Assembly: GCF_029360725.1 (NCBI RefSeq)
Contig: NZ_JARKMY010000002.1
Location: forward strand, 1,116,001-1,180,000
Length of the DNA: 64,000 bases
Direction: 5' to 3'
Source of the DNA: Chryseolinea sp. H1M3-3
Lineage (GTDB): Bacteria; Bacteroidota; Bacteroidia; Cytophagales; Cyclobacteriaceae
A program made the position numbers and the translations under genes. Of this stretch, positions 42,516 through 52,009 are shown piece after piece (position 1 is the first letter of the stretch; every line of letters starts with the position of its first letter). Under the pieces are notes generated by a model. That model was not told the origin of the DNA, ran no database searches, and saw nothing but the letters and a program-made list of their open reading frames with translations.

Positions 42516-43424
42516 ATGAAGGTAAAATATTTAATTTTTGTACCGCTTGTGCTTTTTATTGCGGCTGCCTGCAGTCAAGGAATAAAAAATCATGAAGTAA
42601 CTGACAAGTTTGAAAAGGGGAAGGTATTATCGCAACATCGTAATAAGAAACTAAAAGAAGTATCGGGTTTAGCGACAAGCATCGCCAATAAAGATATGTT
42701 ATGGACGCACAATGATAGCGGCAACGATGCTGAGATTTTTCTACTCGATGAAAGCCTCAATATCAAATCTGCTTTTCGTCTTGCCGGCATTAAGAATCGC
42801 GACTGGGAAGATATTGCAGTCGGACCCGGGCCCGATGCATCAAAAACATATGTTTACGTCGGTGATATCGGCGACAATAATGCAGTATATCCATATAAAT
42901 ATATTTACCGCTTTGAAGAACCTGTTTATAGTGCGAATGCTGAAGTGGTAGTGATTTCAGATTTTGATACGATCATCTTCCAGCTTGATGATGGTATTAA
43001 AGATACTGAGTCATTGATGATAGACTCCGGCACGAAGAACTTGTATGTTGTGTCAAAGCGTGAGGACCCGGTTTATGTTTACGAGTTGAAATATTCAGAC
43101 ATGGCAAAGGATACGGTTGTAGCTAAAAAGAAAATTTCTTTGCCACTTCATCAAATCGTTGCTGCAGATTACATGGCTGCAAGTGGTGATGTTTTAATGA
43201 AGAATTATCAGCACATATATTATTGGGAGAACACCTCAGATGAACCATTAATTACGCTTCTGAAAAAACAGCCCGTGGAAATTCCCTACGTTGAAGAGCC
43301 ACAAGGAGAGTCAATCACATGGAAAAGAGATGGGAGTGGCTTTTACACCTTGAGTGAAATGAAAAAGAAAAAACCATCGTCATTGTATTTGTATTCTTTG
43401 AAAAAAAATATTAGTAAAAATTAG
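42516..43424 (+). CDS. Lipoprotein of unknown function, beta-propeller-like
   Basis: A 302-residue lipoprotein (lipobox ending IAAAC, Cys19). Repeated strand-rich units such as KEVSGLATSIANKDMLWTHNDSGNDAEIFLLD, NRDWEDIAVGPGPDASKTYVYVGDIGDNNA, DTESLMIDSGTKNLYVVSKREDPVYVYEL and GESITWKRDGSGFYTLSE read like blades of a propeller. DNDSG/GDIGDN-type acidic loops could bind calcium. I do not recognise a named family. It is divergent from the two-component genes, shares their binding site and is followed after two bases by the DUF2490 gene, so it is probably a direct output of the system. Confidence 0.7.
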   Translation: MKVKYLIFVPLVLFIAAACSQGIKNHEVTDKFEKGKVLSQHRNKKLKEVSGLATSIANKDMLWTHNDSGNDAEIFLLDESLNIKSAFRLAGIKNRDWEDIAVGPGPDASKTYVYVGDIGDNNAVYPYKYIYRFEEPVYSANAEVVVISDFDTIIFQLDDGIKDTESLMIDSGTKNLYVVSKREDPVYVYELKYSDMAKDTVVAKKKISLPLHQIVAADYMAASGDVLMKNYQHIYYWENTSDEPLITLLKKQPVEIPYVEEPQGESITWKRDGSGFYTLSEMKKKKPSSLYLYSLKKNISKN

Positions 43425-43426
43425 CT

Positions 43427-44200
43427 GTGAAGTTCGTTCTTTGGGTTTTGATCGCTGCATCTACTGTTGAATCGTATGGTCAGATTTCCCCTCCTGGCCT
43501 TGATGATACAAATGTTGCGCTCTGGTCTGCGATAGGGATTAATCAGGAGATATCGAAGCGTTGGAGTATTTCCGCATATGCAGGTAATTCCACTAAAAGC
43601 AATCCAGATAACTTTCTCTTAACACAGAAACAGGCGATGTTTATTTTAAATCAGGAGACAAAATTTGAAATCAGTGACCGATGGTCTCTGTCTTTTTGCG
43701 CCAGCTATCGGAGACAAAATGAATACCAAGCGGAGCATCCGTTTCTTTCAGATGACCCCCGTATAAAAATTGAAAATCGTTATTATCTGAGATTTTACTT
43801 CAATGAGAATTTTAATAAAATCAAACTCACTGTCTCATTACGCCCCGAGCTGAGACTTTTTTATTCCGACCGTGGGCATCGATGGAGTCCACTCGATAGA
43901 GGGCTTCGCTTCCGGTTAAAGGCGCAGGTGTCCATACCGTTAAGTCCTTCAGGTGCTAATCAATTGATTGTTGCCAATGAGATTCTCACCGCAACAGACC
44001 GTGAAAGAAAAGAAAACACGTATGATTGGACTCGTTATTCGTTTACTGAAAACCGATTGTCGACATATTTCAGGCATACCTTCAATCATTTTTTATCAAC
44101 CGATGTAGGTATTATGCACCAAATAAAGGCGAGCGGTGAATACGCTGCGCATGTGGGAATCGACCTAATCTTTACAAATCCTTTTGGAACAAAGAAGTGA
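43427..44200 (+). CDS. DUF2490-family outer-membrane-type protein
   Basis: 257 residues from a GTG start two bases after the previous stop, so translation is coupled. The signal peptide ends near ESYGQ. The body is rich in alternating strands with aromatic ends (WSAIGINQEISKRWSISAYAG, WSLSFCASYRRQNEYQ, YLRFYFNENFNKIKLTVSLRPELRLFY, GIMHQIKASGEYAAHVGIDLIF), as expected of a small outer-membrane barrel of the DUF2490 type. Function unknown. The pairing with a lipoprotein under a two-component promoter suggests an envelope-related role. Confidence 0.75.
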   Translation: MKFVLWVLIAASTVESYGQISPPGLDDTNVALWSAIGINQEISKRWSISAYAGNSTKSNPDNFLLTQKQAMFILNQETKFEISDRWSLSFCASYRRQNEYQAEHPFLSDDPRIKIENRYYLRFYFNENFNKIKLTVSLRPELRLFYSDRGHRWSPLDRGLRFRLKAQVSIPLSPSGANQLIVANEILTATDRERKENTYDWTRYSFTENRLSTYFRHTFNHFLSTDVGIMHQIKASGEYAAHVGIDLIFTNPFGTKK

Positions 44201-44331
44201 GTTCCAATACATTGGTTTCCTATCAAGATTCTCTGACATCTTAACTTTAAAAGGCTTGAAATGGGAGATAACGCATTGAAGCCAGGACCGGCTATCACAA
44301 TTGCGTATTCAGAATTCATAAAAATATTCTA

Positions 44332-44354
44332 CATTGTGTAGCATATACACAATG
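44332..44354. promoter_or_regulatory. Inverted repeat just before the carboxylesterase
   Basis: Perfect 9-base dyad CATTGTGTA / TACACAATG with a 5-base spacer, ending 11 bases before the esterase ATG. It could be a repressor site or an mRNA hairpin masking the start. The rest of the 165-base gap shows nothing else. Confidence 0.5.
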
Positions 44355-44365
44355 CAATTTAAATT

Positions 44366-46006
44366 ATGAAACACGTCACGATAAGTCTTATGCTACTTTT
44401 AATGCTGTACACAACAGCATTGTATTCTCAAAGATCATCATCGCTACCCATTCAAACCGGAAGTGATGTTGCAGTTGTGCAAACAGGTTCCGGGAAAGTC
44501 CGGGGTTATGTGCATAACGGAATTTTTACCTACAAAGGAATTCCCTATGCACAGGCAAAAAGATTTCAACCTCCGCAAAAACCTGCGTCATGGGATGGAA
44601 TTAGGAGTTCAATGACTTATGGCCCTGTAAGTCCACTGATGACACCAACAACGCAAGTTGCGGACGAGACAGAGTTTTTGTTTCATCATGACTGGGGCTA
44701 TACGAATGAAGACTGCCTCAGGTTAAACATTTGGACGAAGGGAATTAATGATGGCAAGAAAAGACCAGTGATGTTTTGGATACATGGGGGCGGATATACA
44801 GCAGGTTCGTCGCAAGAACTTCCTTCCTATGATGGTGAATCGATCAGTCGAAAAGGCGATGTGGTATTGGTTTCTGTAAATCACAGACTCAACATCCTCG
44901 GTTTTCTCGATCTCTCAGAATTTGGGGACAAATATAAGTCGTCTGCAAACGCGAGTTTTCTCGACCTCGTTATGGCACTCCAATGGGTAAAAGATAATAT
45001 TGCAAATTTTGGTGGTGACCCGAACAACGTCACAATTTTTGGTCAGTCAGGTGGAGGTGGAAAGGTTTCGACCCTTATGAGTTCACCGATGGCAAAAGGA
45101 TTGTTTCATAAGGCGATTGTTCAAAGCGGTGTGTGGGCAGATTTTCAGGAGCAAGCTATTTCCAAAAGGATCGGATCGGCTGTGCTGAATGAGCTTGGCT
45201 TAATTCCCTCGCAGGTGGATTCCATTCAGAAAGTTCCTTATGATAAGCTCGTGGCGGCAGGGAATAAAGCTTTACAAAAAGTAAAAGATCAATTGGCTGC
45301 CGAGGGGAAACCTGTCGGCTTTGGACTACGGTTTGGCTGGGGGCCAACGATTGATGGAGAATTTTTGAAAAACAACATGAGTGATCCCGAGGCGCTTGCC
45401 ATATCTTCGAATATCCCCTTGCTGATTGGTTCAACCAAAAATGAATTTATGCCTTCGTTACGCAATCCGGAACTTCGGAAGGGTAATGCCGAACAGGTAA
45501 AAGTATATCTGCAGAAGCAGTGGGGAGATAAAGCCGATGCCTACATTGCAGCGGTTAAAAAAGCATATCCGAATGATACGCGTCCGACTGACCTAATGGA
45601 TATCGATGCATTCTTCAGACCTGGTATGGTAGCTCAGGCAAATACTAAGTCGTCGAACAGTAGTGCGCCGGTGTACATGTATTTGTTTACGTGGCAATCT
45701 CCCGTCATGAACGGTGATTATAAAGCTGTGCATTGTATGGAGATTCCATTTACGATGAACAACATTGCCCGTTGTGAGGAGATGACCGGTGGCGGAAAAG
45801 AGGCTTATGCACTGGCAGATAAGATGAGTCATGCATGGATCAATTTCGCCAGGTCGGGTGACCCTAATCATAAAGGATTACCCAACTGGCCAAAGTATAA
45901 CGCTGCCGTTGGCGCAACGATGATGTTCGATAATGTTCCTGCCGTCAGAAATCATCCAGACAAAGAATTGCTTGAAATAACTTCAAAAGTTCCGCCGAGG
46001 TTCTAG
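44366..46006 (+). CDS. Secreted type-B carboxylesterase
   Basis: A 546-residue alpha/beta hydrolase with a signal peptide ending LYSQ. It has the family signatures GYVHNGIFTYKGIPYAQ, EDCLRLNIWTKG, the oxyanion loop FWIHGGGYTAGS, and the nucleophile elbow FGQSGGGG (Ser228). Later STKNEFMPS holds the acid and KAVHCMEIPF the histidine. The length is normal. Such enzymes hydrolyse short-chain or aromatic esters, including plant feruloyl and tannin-like esters in some cases. It stands alone between a strong inverted repeat and a clear terminator, so it is a separate transcription unit. Confidence 0.9.
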   Translation: MKHVTISLMLLLMLYTTALYSQRSSSLPIQTGSDVAVVQTGSGKVRGYVHNGIFTYKGIPYAQAKRFQPPQKPASWDGIRSSMTYGPVSPLMTPTTQVADETEFLFHHDWGYTNEDCLRLNIWTKGINDGKKRPVMFWIHGGGYTAGSSQELPSYDGESISRKGDVVLVSVNHRLNILGFLDLSEFGDKYKSSANASFLDLVMALQWVKDNIANFGGDPNNVTIFGQSGGGGKVSTLMSSPMAKGLFHKAIVQSGVWADFQEQAISKRIGSAVLNELGLIPSQVDSIQKVPYDKLVAAGNKALQKVKDQLAAEGKPVGFGLRFGWGPTIDGEFLKNNMSDPEALAISSNIPLLIGSTKNEFMPSLRNPELRKGNAEQVKVYLQKQWGDKADAYIAAVKKAYPNDTRPTDLMDIDAFFRPGMVAQANTKSSNSSAPVYMYLFTWQSPVMNGDYKAVHCMEIPFTMNNIARCEEMTGGGKEAYALADKMSHAWINFARSGDPNHKGLPNWPKYNAAVGATMMFDNVPAVRNHPDKELLEITSKVPPRF

Positions 46007-46027
46007 CTCAAGGATATTTGAATTGCC

Positions 46028-46078
46028 GCAGTGTTCTTTGGTTAGCTAAGACTCAGGAACGCTGCGCAATTTTTTTTT
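46028..46078 (+). terminator. Rho-independent terminator after the carboxylesterase
   Basis: Stem GCAGTGTTC / GAACGCTGC (one G-T pair) with a 20-base loop, followed by CGCAA and nine Ts. It lies 22 bases after the esterase stop. Confidence 0.75.
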
Positions 46079-46146
46079 GGACTGTTGTTATCCCACTAAA
46101 AAATATCCGGCTAAGCTGCAATTGTTGATATCAAAAATTTCTTTGA

Positions 46147-49100
46147 TTAGTGAATCATTACTTTCTTATACAGGATGTTGTCTGAAGTTTCAATTTTTAC
46201 AATTACGAGTCCAGGTGACGAATCTATCTTTACTTTAAAAACTAATCCTTCCTTTGAGATGACGCACTGAATTTTTCTTCCCGCCAAGTCCCAAACTTCA
46301 ACGTTGTTGATTTCCTTGATACCTTCGATGTGAATCGCTCCATGCGACGGATTGGGGTAGATGGAAAAACCGGAATGTGTCTCATCATTAATATCAGTAA
46401 TGATATTCCATAGCGATTTCAGTTGTGCTATTTCGGTAGGTGCGACAGCTCGGTCATAAATACGGACTTCATCCAAACTTCCCCGTAAAAAATAATTACT
46501 GATGTCAATATCTTTTCTCCCAAACGTAATCGCCTTAGTTGTAGAAGCCACGAGGCCGCTATGGGCCGTATATGCATCTAGTGCGCCATCAGCGTAAAGT
46601 TCTAACGTGTAACCCGTATATACGACGGCAAAATGATAATAACGATTCAGTTGAAGAGGAAAGGAGCTGTCGAGGTCTTTTACACCAGCAGATGTCTTTA
46701 ACGTCCATCTTAATTTTCTCTCTGGCGTTACCGAAACTTTCCAGCGTTCTTCCCAACTGCCGTGAGAAAGAATGAAGGATTCTTGCGTGACCGCATCTAG
46801 CTTTACCCAAAAGGAAACAGTGATCTGGTTCTGAAAATTCAGTACTGGCTCGTAGGGAACATAAATAACATCACGGGACGAAGAGAACTTGTATGCCTTG
46901 CCGCTTTCACCGCGTGAATCTGTGGTAAGCTGTGCACCGTCCAGTATTGCATCATGTCCATTGCCACTGAAGTCGAGTACGTTGCCATCCAGGGGATAAT
47001 AGGCTGAAGGTTCCGTGCTGCCGTCCGTCATTTTCTTTACCAGGATGTTTGTGCTGGCGCTGGCTTTTAATCCATCTGAATTTGTAACCTCACAGAAAAT
47101 TTCCAACAGTCCTTCATTTGGGGGAAGTTTAAAGTGAATAAGCGAGTCCTGCTGACTAATCACGGAGCCGCTAGCTGATGACCAATGGTATTGCAATGGA
47201 CCACCGTCTTTATTGCTTGCTTTGCAAATAACGGAGACTTCATTTTCTGTGTAATAGAATGATTGGTTGCTTATAAATCCTGTTATGTCCGGAGGTACTG
47301 GAATGTTTTCCACCACCTTTAAGTAAATGCTGTCCTTCGCAGAAAAGGTGCCGGATGTTATTTCCAGTAATATTTTATGCGTCCCTACAGCCTCTGGGGC
47401 CGTCCAGTAGAAGTCGCTGGAAGTGTTGTCGGAAATAGCCCCATCTACATACCAATGATAGGCAACAGGGTCTGTACTATTTTCTATCGTGGCGAAAAAG
47501 GGGACCACTTCGTTAAACTCTACTAACGTATCCTTGACGGTTAGTGATTTAATTCGAAGCATGCCCTCAAAATTATATCCGTAATTATAGTCCACAACGG
47601 TGTCGCCGGTGTACAGCTTACCCTTTTTATTTTCCAGCGACGATCCTGACGGAAGATAAACCAATTGCGCTACCATATTAGCTCCGATCGTTAACGGAGT
47701 ATTTCCAGTTACATTTGTTCGAATTACAGTTTCGGTAATGGCGTCATAAATGTCATAGGACTGAGCTCCCAGGGATAACGTTATTTCACGCACGTCGGGA
47801 TAGGGATTATAGAATATAAATGAGGGGAATGTATTTTCTCCGAAGAAATCCGTTTTGTTGAGATCAAGTTTCAGAATTCCTTCGACATCGGTTGCTTCAA
47901 CAATTGCACCCAGGTAACCAACGTGTGAGGAACCATAAATTCCAAGATTAGTCTGGGCCCATCCACTTCTTTTGGCATCGCCAGTTCCATATAATTGTTT
48001 TCCGTTTAGGTTTTCCTTCAAAGCTTCATAAGCAATGACAGATTGAGGATCATGTTGAGCACTCCATTCATAATCATCCTGACTTGTCGGTGACAGAAAT
48101 TCCGGGTAAAACAAGCGGCTGGCATTGGCAAGATTAAGCATCCATTTGGCGATGTCGCGTGAAAAACGTTTATCATATTTAACCATGGGAACCAGTGCGG
48201 CTGCTTGCTGAAATCCATTCATCGCAAACGCATAATCGTTGCCTGCATTGTTTGCCTCTCCGATCAATCCGGAAACATCGGAGCCGTTCCAGTTACCAGC
48301 AATCACTCCCCAATTTCGGAGCGGTCCCTTATCAAAGCACCAGTTTACCATTTTAGGCAAATCATAATTTGAACCCACCTCGGCATTCATTCTGGCTGCG
48401 ATGAAAACTCCATAGGGAAGCTGAAGTTCATAGGAGGGATTCGAACTGAGATTTGATAGAAAATCCATTGACAGTTGGGCACCCGATAAATATTTCTTGT
48501 CGCCAGTCTGGAGCCAGGCATGATACAACAGCCACGCTATACTGCCCGCGGCTTCGGGTTCAACAACACCATTGCTGTTAGGCGTCATGGTGGCAAGATT
48601 CCATCCCCGGTAATTCATCTCTGGAATTTTCCAGGGTGTCGTAGATCCGCCCATGGCATAGACAGCGGTGAGCCATCGATCAGCAATCGTACGAAACTGC
48701 AAATCAAAGTCGGGCACATCAGGATACTGCGTATACAATTGATAGAAGAAAACATTTGGCATAACATCATACCACCAATCGGTACCACTGGTAGACGTGT
48801 AGCCATTCAGATACACGTTCTGGCCATTCGCCTTATTAAAGAATTCTTTTGCTTTTTCAGTCCAGTTTGTTCCGTTTTGATTAGACTTATCAACACCAAT
48901 CAAAGATGCGCCGACGATGGCCGGGATAATATTAATGGCTTCGGCCTGATTGCCACTGTTTGAAGAACCCACATACGTGTCTAATAAAATGGGTTGTAAG
49001 GTTGGATAGTTAGTCCCCGTCGACTTCAGATTTATAAGGGGAAAAAATTGACCTGAGACATTGGAGGAAAAAATTAGTTCATCGTATTGAAGGGCTACGG

Positions 49101-49251
49101 TTTTCCAGTCCCTTAACAGGTAAGGCGAAGGAAGATTTGGCATTTGTGCCACTCGTGGGATGGAAACCTGTCCATTTTGAGCACTTGATTCAAAGCACAA
49201 AACCATAACCGACACCAGGAAAATGAAATCAATTTTTTTAATGTACTTCAT
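46147..49251 (-). CDS. Large T9SS-secreted protein: helical-toroid domain, Ig-like repeats, LamG, sorting domain
   Basis: 1034 residues with a signal peptide ending SSAQN. Residues about 30-540 are homologous to the lipoprotein at 55088-56875: shared GIDK/GVDKSNQ(N)G, DWWYDV(M/F)PNV, MPFG/LPYGVFIAARMNAE and (N)WGVIA. This is a helical-toroid type enzyme of a family I cannot name. Residues about 580-760 contain two Ig-like/PKD-type units (SDFYWTAPEAVGTHKILLEITSG; LQYHWSSASGSVISQ). About 770-940 is a LamG/concanavalin-like domain (GNGHDAILDGAQLT ... SLDEVRIYDRAVAPTEIAQL). The last 80 residues (FSIYPNPSHGAIHIEG ... YKKVMIH) are a type IX sorting domain. It is probably exported to the cell surface to attack polymer. 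Confidence 0.8.
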   Translation of the reverse strand: MKYIKKIDFIFLVSVMVLCFESSAQNGQVSIPRVAQMPNLPSPYLLRDWKTVALQYDELIFSSNVSGQFFPLINLKSTGTNYPTLQPILLDTYVGSSNSGNQAEAINIIPAIVGASLIGVDKSNQNGTNWTEKAKEFFNKANGQNVYLNGYTSTSGTDWWYDVMPNVFFYQLYTQYPDVPDFDLQFRTIADRWLTAVYAMGGSTTPWKIPEMNYRGWNLATMTPNSNGVVEPEAAGSIAWLLYHAWLQTGDKKYLSGAQLSMDFLSNLSSNPSYELQLPYGVFIAARMNAEVGSNYDLPKMVNWCFDKGPLRNWGVIAGNWNGSDVSGLIGEANNAGNDYAFAMNGFQQAAALVPMVKYDKRFSRDIAKWMLNLANASRLFYPEFLSPTSQDDYEWSAQHDPQSVIAYEALKENLNGKQLYGTGDAKRSGWAQTNLGIYGSSHVGYLGAIVEATDVEGILKLDLNKTDFFGENTFPSFIFYNPYPDVREITLSLGAQSYDIYDAITETVIRTNVTGNTPLTIGANMVAQLVYLPSGSSLENKKGKLYTGDTVVDYNYGYNFEGMLRIKSLTVKDTLVEFNEVVPFFATIENSTDPVAYHWYVDGAISDNTSSDFYWTAPEAVGTHKILLEITSGTFSAKDSIYLKVVENIPVPPDITGFISNQSFYYTENEVSVICKASNKDGGPLQYHWSSASGSVISQQDSLIHFKLPPNEGLLEIFCEVTNSDGLKASASTNILVKKMTDGSTEPSAYYPLDGNVLDFSGNGHDAILDGAQLTTDSRGESGKAYKFSSSRDVIYVPYEPVLNFQNQITVSFWVKLDAVTQESFILSHGSWEERWKVSVTPERKLRWTLKTSAGVKDLDSSFPLQLNRYYHFAVVYTGYTLELYADGALDAYTAHSGLVASTTKAITFGRKDIDISNYFLRGSLDEVRIYDRAVAPTEIAQLKSLWNIITDINDETHSGFSIYPNPSHGAIHIEGIKEINNVEVWDLAGRKIQCVISKEGLVFKVKIDSSPGLVIVKIETSDNILYKKVMIH

Positions 49252-49330
49252 TTTGGTTCATTTTTTCCGGAGTCCTTTAAATCACAAAAACGTTGGCCAC
49301 TATCGGTAATTTTGTTTGTCATGAACGCCA

Positions 49331-49364
49331 GGGCCTGGTGATGATGAATCATTCACCAAAGCCC
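49331..49364 (-). terminator. Hairpin downstream of the LamG lipoprotein gene
   Basis: Inverted repeat built from GGGCCTGGTGA and TTCACCAAAGCCC with an inner ATGAT/ATCAT pairing, 38 bases after the lipoprotein stop on the minus strand. There is no T run, so it is perhaps only an mRNA stabiliser before the 1034-residue gene. Confidence 0.4.
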
Positions 49365-49401
49365 CGGGGTTACAATGATACTTCGGGAATTAAATTCCGT
49401 C

Positions 49402-50487
49402 CTATGGTTTTTCAACTTCAAAAATGCTCGTCACTTGTGATGCCGTGAGAACAGATTTGTATATACGTACTTCATCGAGCGCGCCGATATAAAATCCGCC
49501 CCAGTTTAAGTAATTAGGATCGGCCTCATTCAGCGAGTAACCATTGCTTGGCAAATCCTGGCCAAACACGAGATTTACAGGCGATGCAGACTGAGAGATA
49601 GCTGTTCCTGGTGTATTGTCCCAATCTTTAACCAAAACTCCATTGAGATAAAACATCATATGTCCATTGCCGAATGTTACAACGATGTGCCACCACTGAC
49701 CTTGTGTTACAATAGGGGAGGCGTTGTCACGATCGTAATAGGCCGGGTCAGGTACACCTGGAACAACAGCCTTTACAGTAAAGAATGCTTTTGGATCGGA
49801 TTGAAAATTTAGCTTGTAGCCATTCCAGCGATTCATTGCGATCATGTACTGGTTATTGACTATCGGATCGTTGACATCGGCTTTTGCCCATAATGAAATA
49901 GACATGGTTGTAGGATTCAGCGCAGTGTTGTAAGGAATTTCCACATTTCCACCCTGATTGAAATGAAGTGCTTTATTAGCATCTCCATAACGGTCTGCTG
50001 TTAATGCAGGTGTACCGCCGCCCCAATAAGCATGTCCAGCCTTGATAACACCATCGCGGCTGTTACCTGAATAATCCTTAACAACGGTACCCACAGCTGC
50101 TGCTGCTATTTCGTCGAATGTCCATTGGCCGACGAGATTTGAAGGATCTATCGGAACGACCTTCTGAGCTTCATAAGCCGCGACAGCGGCAGCTAAGGAA
50201 ACCGTTGCGTTGGTAACTGTCGCTTGTAAGGCGGTGGCATCATCTACTACACTTTGCGCCTGGGCAATGGCAGCGATCAGGGGAGCTTGCGAACCTTTAA
50301 TATAGTTTCCCGTTGCAACGCCTTCCGCTGTACTTGAAACCAGTGCATTTGCTGCAGTAATCGCGCTGACCAGATCTGTTTTAACCACTGGAGGCGCACC
50401 GTCATCATCACCGGAACATGCAGCAAATAGGCATGCCGTGAGGAATACTGTCGAGAGGAGAATAAATTTAATTGGTCGTGTTTTCAT
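49402..50487 (-). CDS. LamG-domain surface lipoprotein (probable glycan-binding protein)
   Basis: A 361-residue lipoprotein. The lipobox ends LFAAC (Cys24) and is followed by SGDDDG, an acidic stretch like the surface-export signal of Bacteroidota lipoproteins. Residues about 35-112 are an alanine-rich helical FIVAR-like spacer. Residues about 120-355 are a LamG/concanavalin-like lectin domain (LVGQWTFDEIA ... SISLWAKADV ... WWHIVVTFGNGHMMFYLNGVLVKDW ... GALDEVRIYKSVLTASQVTSIF). It directly follows susD (24 bases), the place where surface glycan-binding proteins are usually encoded. No catalytic residues are apparent. Ligand unknown. Confidence 0.82.
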   Translation of the reverse strand: MKTRPIKFILLSTVFLTACLFAACSGDDDGAPPVVKTDLVSAITAANALVSSTAEGVATGNYIKGSQAPLIAAIAQAQSVVDDATALQATVTNATVSLAAAVAAYEAQKVVPIDPSNLVGQWTFDEIAAAAVGTVVKDYSGNSRDGVIKAGHAYWGGGTPALTADRYGDANKALHFNQGGNVEIPYNTALNPTTMSISLWAKADVNDPIVNNQYMIAMNRWNGYKLNFQSDPKAFFTVKAVVPGVPDPAYYDRDNASPIVTQGQWWHIVVTFGNGHMMFYLNGVLVKDWDNTPGTAISQSASPVNLVFGQDLPSNGYSLNEADPNYLNWGGFYIGALDEVRIYKSVLTASQVTSIFEVEKP

Positions 50488-50511
50488 AAATTATTGTTTA
50501 AAAGATTCGAA

Positions 50512-51999
50512 TTAATTATTGATTTGAGGATTGGTATCCAGCTCTGATTGTGGTATCAGGAAGTAGCGGTTTTTTCCGTAGCTAAACCCAGTACCCGTTA
50601 AGGCTGCTTCGGCTGTAGACTGGCCATAGCGCATCAGATCAAAGTAGCGATGGAATTCAAATCCTAACTCTACTCTGCGTTCGTGTCTGATGGCATTTCG
50701 AACAGTTTGTTGATCTGTCGAAATAATCTCCGGTAACAAATCTGCGGGAACAACACCAAAGCCGGGAAGGTCTTTGTCGTACAAGTAACTCTCTCTCGCG
50801 CGTTTCCTAACCTCATTAAGGGGCCCTAACGCTTCTGCGGAACGGTTGAGCTCGTTCAACGCTTCAGCTTTCATCAACAGGATATCCGCATATCGGAGAT
50901 ATACATAATTAAGACTGGCGTCACCGATGATGGGTTCCTCTTTTAAAGGTTGTAGTTGTTTTTTCTGCAAGTACCCGGTGGGTGACCATGTTGGATCGAA
51001 TGTTTCGCCATTGATCCATGTTTGCCCTGCCCGCCCTACCGTATAGTCTAACCGTGGATCAACAACATCCGCAGTCGTCTTTTCAAATTCGTTTACAAAG
51101 TTTTGCAACGGCACATTGAAATAATAACCATTGTCTTTTGGAGGCGAAAAGTATTGATTTAAATGACTGCCGAGCTTCGGTGATTGGTTGCTAAGATGTT
51201 GTATTTCAAAAAGTGATTCTGAATTATTTTGAGTAGAGTCTGTAAAATTATTTTTATAAACTTTTTCCAGGCCATAAATAGCAAGCCCATCGACGGTAGC
51301 GATAGCAGTCAGCGCATTTTCCCATTTTTGTTGATATAAAAAAACTTTTGCCAGAAGTCCGAATGCTGCTCCCTTGGTTGCTCTACCAACATCCGTCCCC
51401 GTATATTCAATTTCTAGCACATCGCCAGCTTCCTGAAGGTCTTTTTCGATTTGCGCATAAATGGAAGCTACCGGCGATTTTGGTTTGTTGATTTCTCCTT
51501 CATTCAATGGAGGATTTAATTTCAAGGGTATATCACCGAAGATATTGACGAGGTTGAAATAAAAGTAAGCGCGTAAAAATTTAGCCTCTCCGAGAATTCT
51601 GTTTTTGACAGCGTCATCCATTGGTATCTCAGGTCCGTAGTACAATAGATAGTTGGCGCGGGAGATGCCTTCATAATAATGTTTCCATATTTTTTCCAAT
51701 GCACCGTTGTTGTTGGAGTAGCTGAACTCGTCAATGAATTGAATGTCGCTTTGGTCGCCTGCAAGACCGCCTTTTGTCGCATCATCTGAAGCTACATCGC
51801 CAAACACCCACAGGGCATTGTCGGTAGAAGCAAAGGAGGCAGCATTGTAGATGGCAGCCACAGCAAGAAATGCGTGTGCTTCTGTTTTGTAAAAAGTTGC
51901 GTTGGAATAGGTTCCTTGTAAATCCTCTTCCAAAAAGTCTGAGCATCCACCAAACGCGACCACGAAAATTGTGAGCCATACTTTAGTTGTGTATTTCAT
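50512..51999 (-). CDS. SusD/RagB-family surface lipoprotein (locus 3)
   Basis: 495 residues from the ATG at 51999. The 35 codons before it overlap susC and are not signal-like. The lipobox ends VVAFGGC, with SDFLEEDL after it. SusD core segments are LGEAKFLRAYFYFNLVNIFGDIPL, AAFGLLAKVFLYQQKWENALTAI and VYLRYADILLMKAEALNELNRS, with the C terminus HERRVELGFEFHRYFDLMRYG ... YFLIPQSELDTNPQINN. Typical length. It begins 10 bases after the susC stop. Confidence 0.94.
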   Translation of the reverse strand: MKYTTKVWLTIFVVAFGGCSDFLEEDLQGTYSNATFYKTEAHAFLAVAAIYNAASFASTDNALWVFGDVASDDATKGGLAGDQSDIQFIDEFSYSNNNGALEKIWKHYYEGISRANYLLYYGPEIPMDDAVKNRILGEAKFLRAYFYFNLVNIFGDIPLKLNPPLNEGEINKPKSPVASIYAQIEKDLQEAGDVLEIEYTGTDVGRATKGAAFGLLAKVFLYQQKWENALTAIATVDGLAIYGLEKVYKNNFTDSTQNNSESLFEIQHLSNQSPKLGSHLNQYFSPPKDNGYYFNVPLQNFVNEFEKTTADVVDPRLDYTVGRAGQTWINGETFDPTWSPTGYLQKKQLQPLKEEPIIGDASLNYVYLRYADILLMKAEALNELNRSAEALGPLNEVRKRARESYLYDKDLPGFGVVPADLLPEIISTDQQTVRNAIRHERRVELGFEFHRYFDLMRYGQSTAEAALTGTGFSYGKNRYFLIPQSELDTNPQINN

Positions 52000-52009
52000 G
52001 ATGTTTTCG

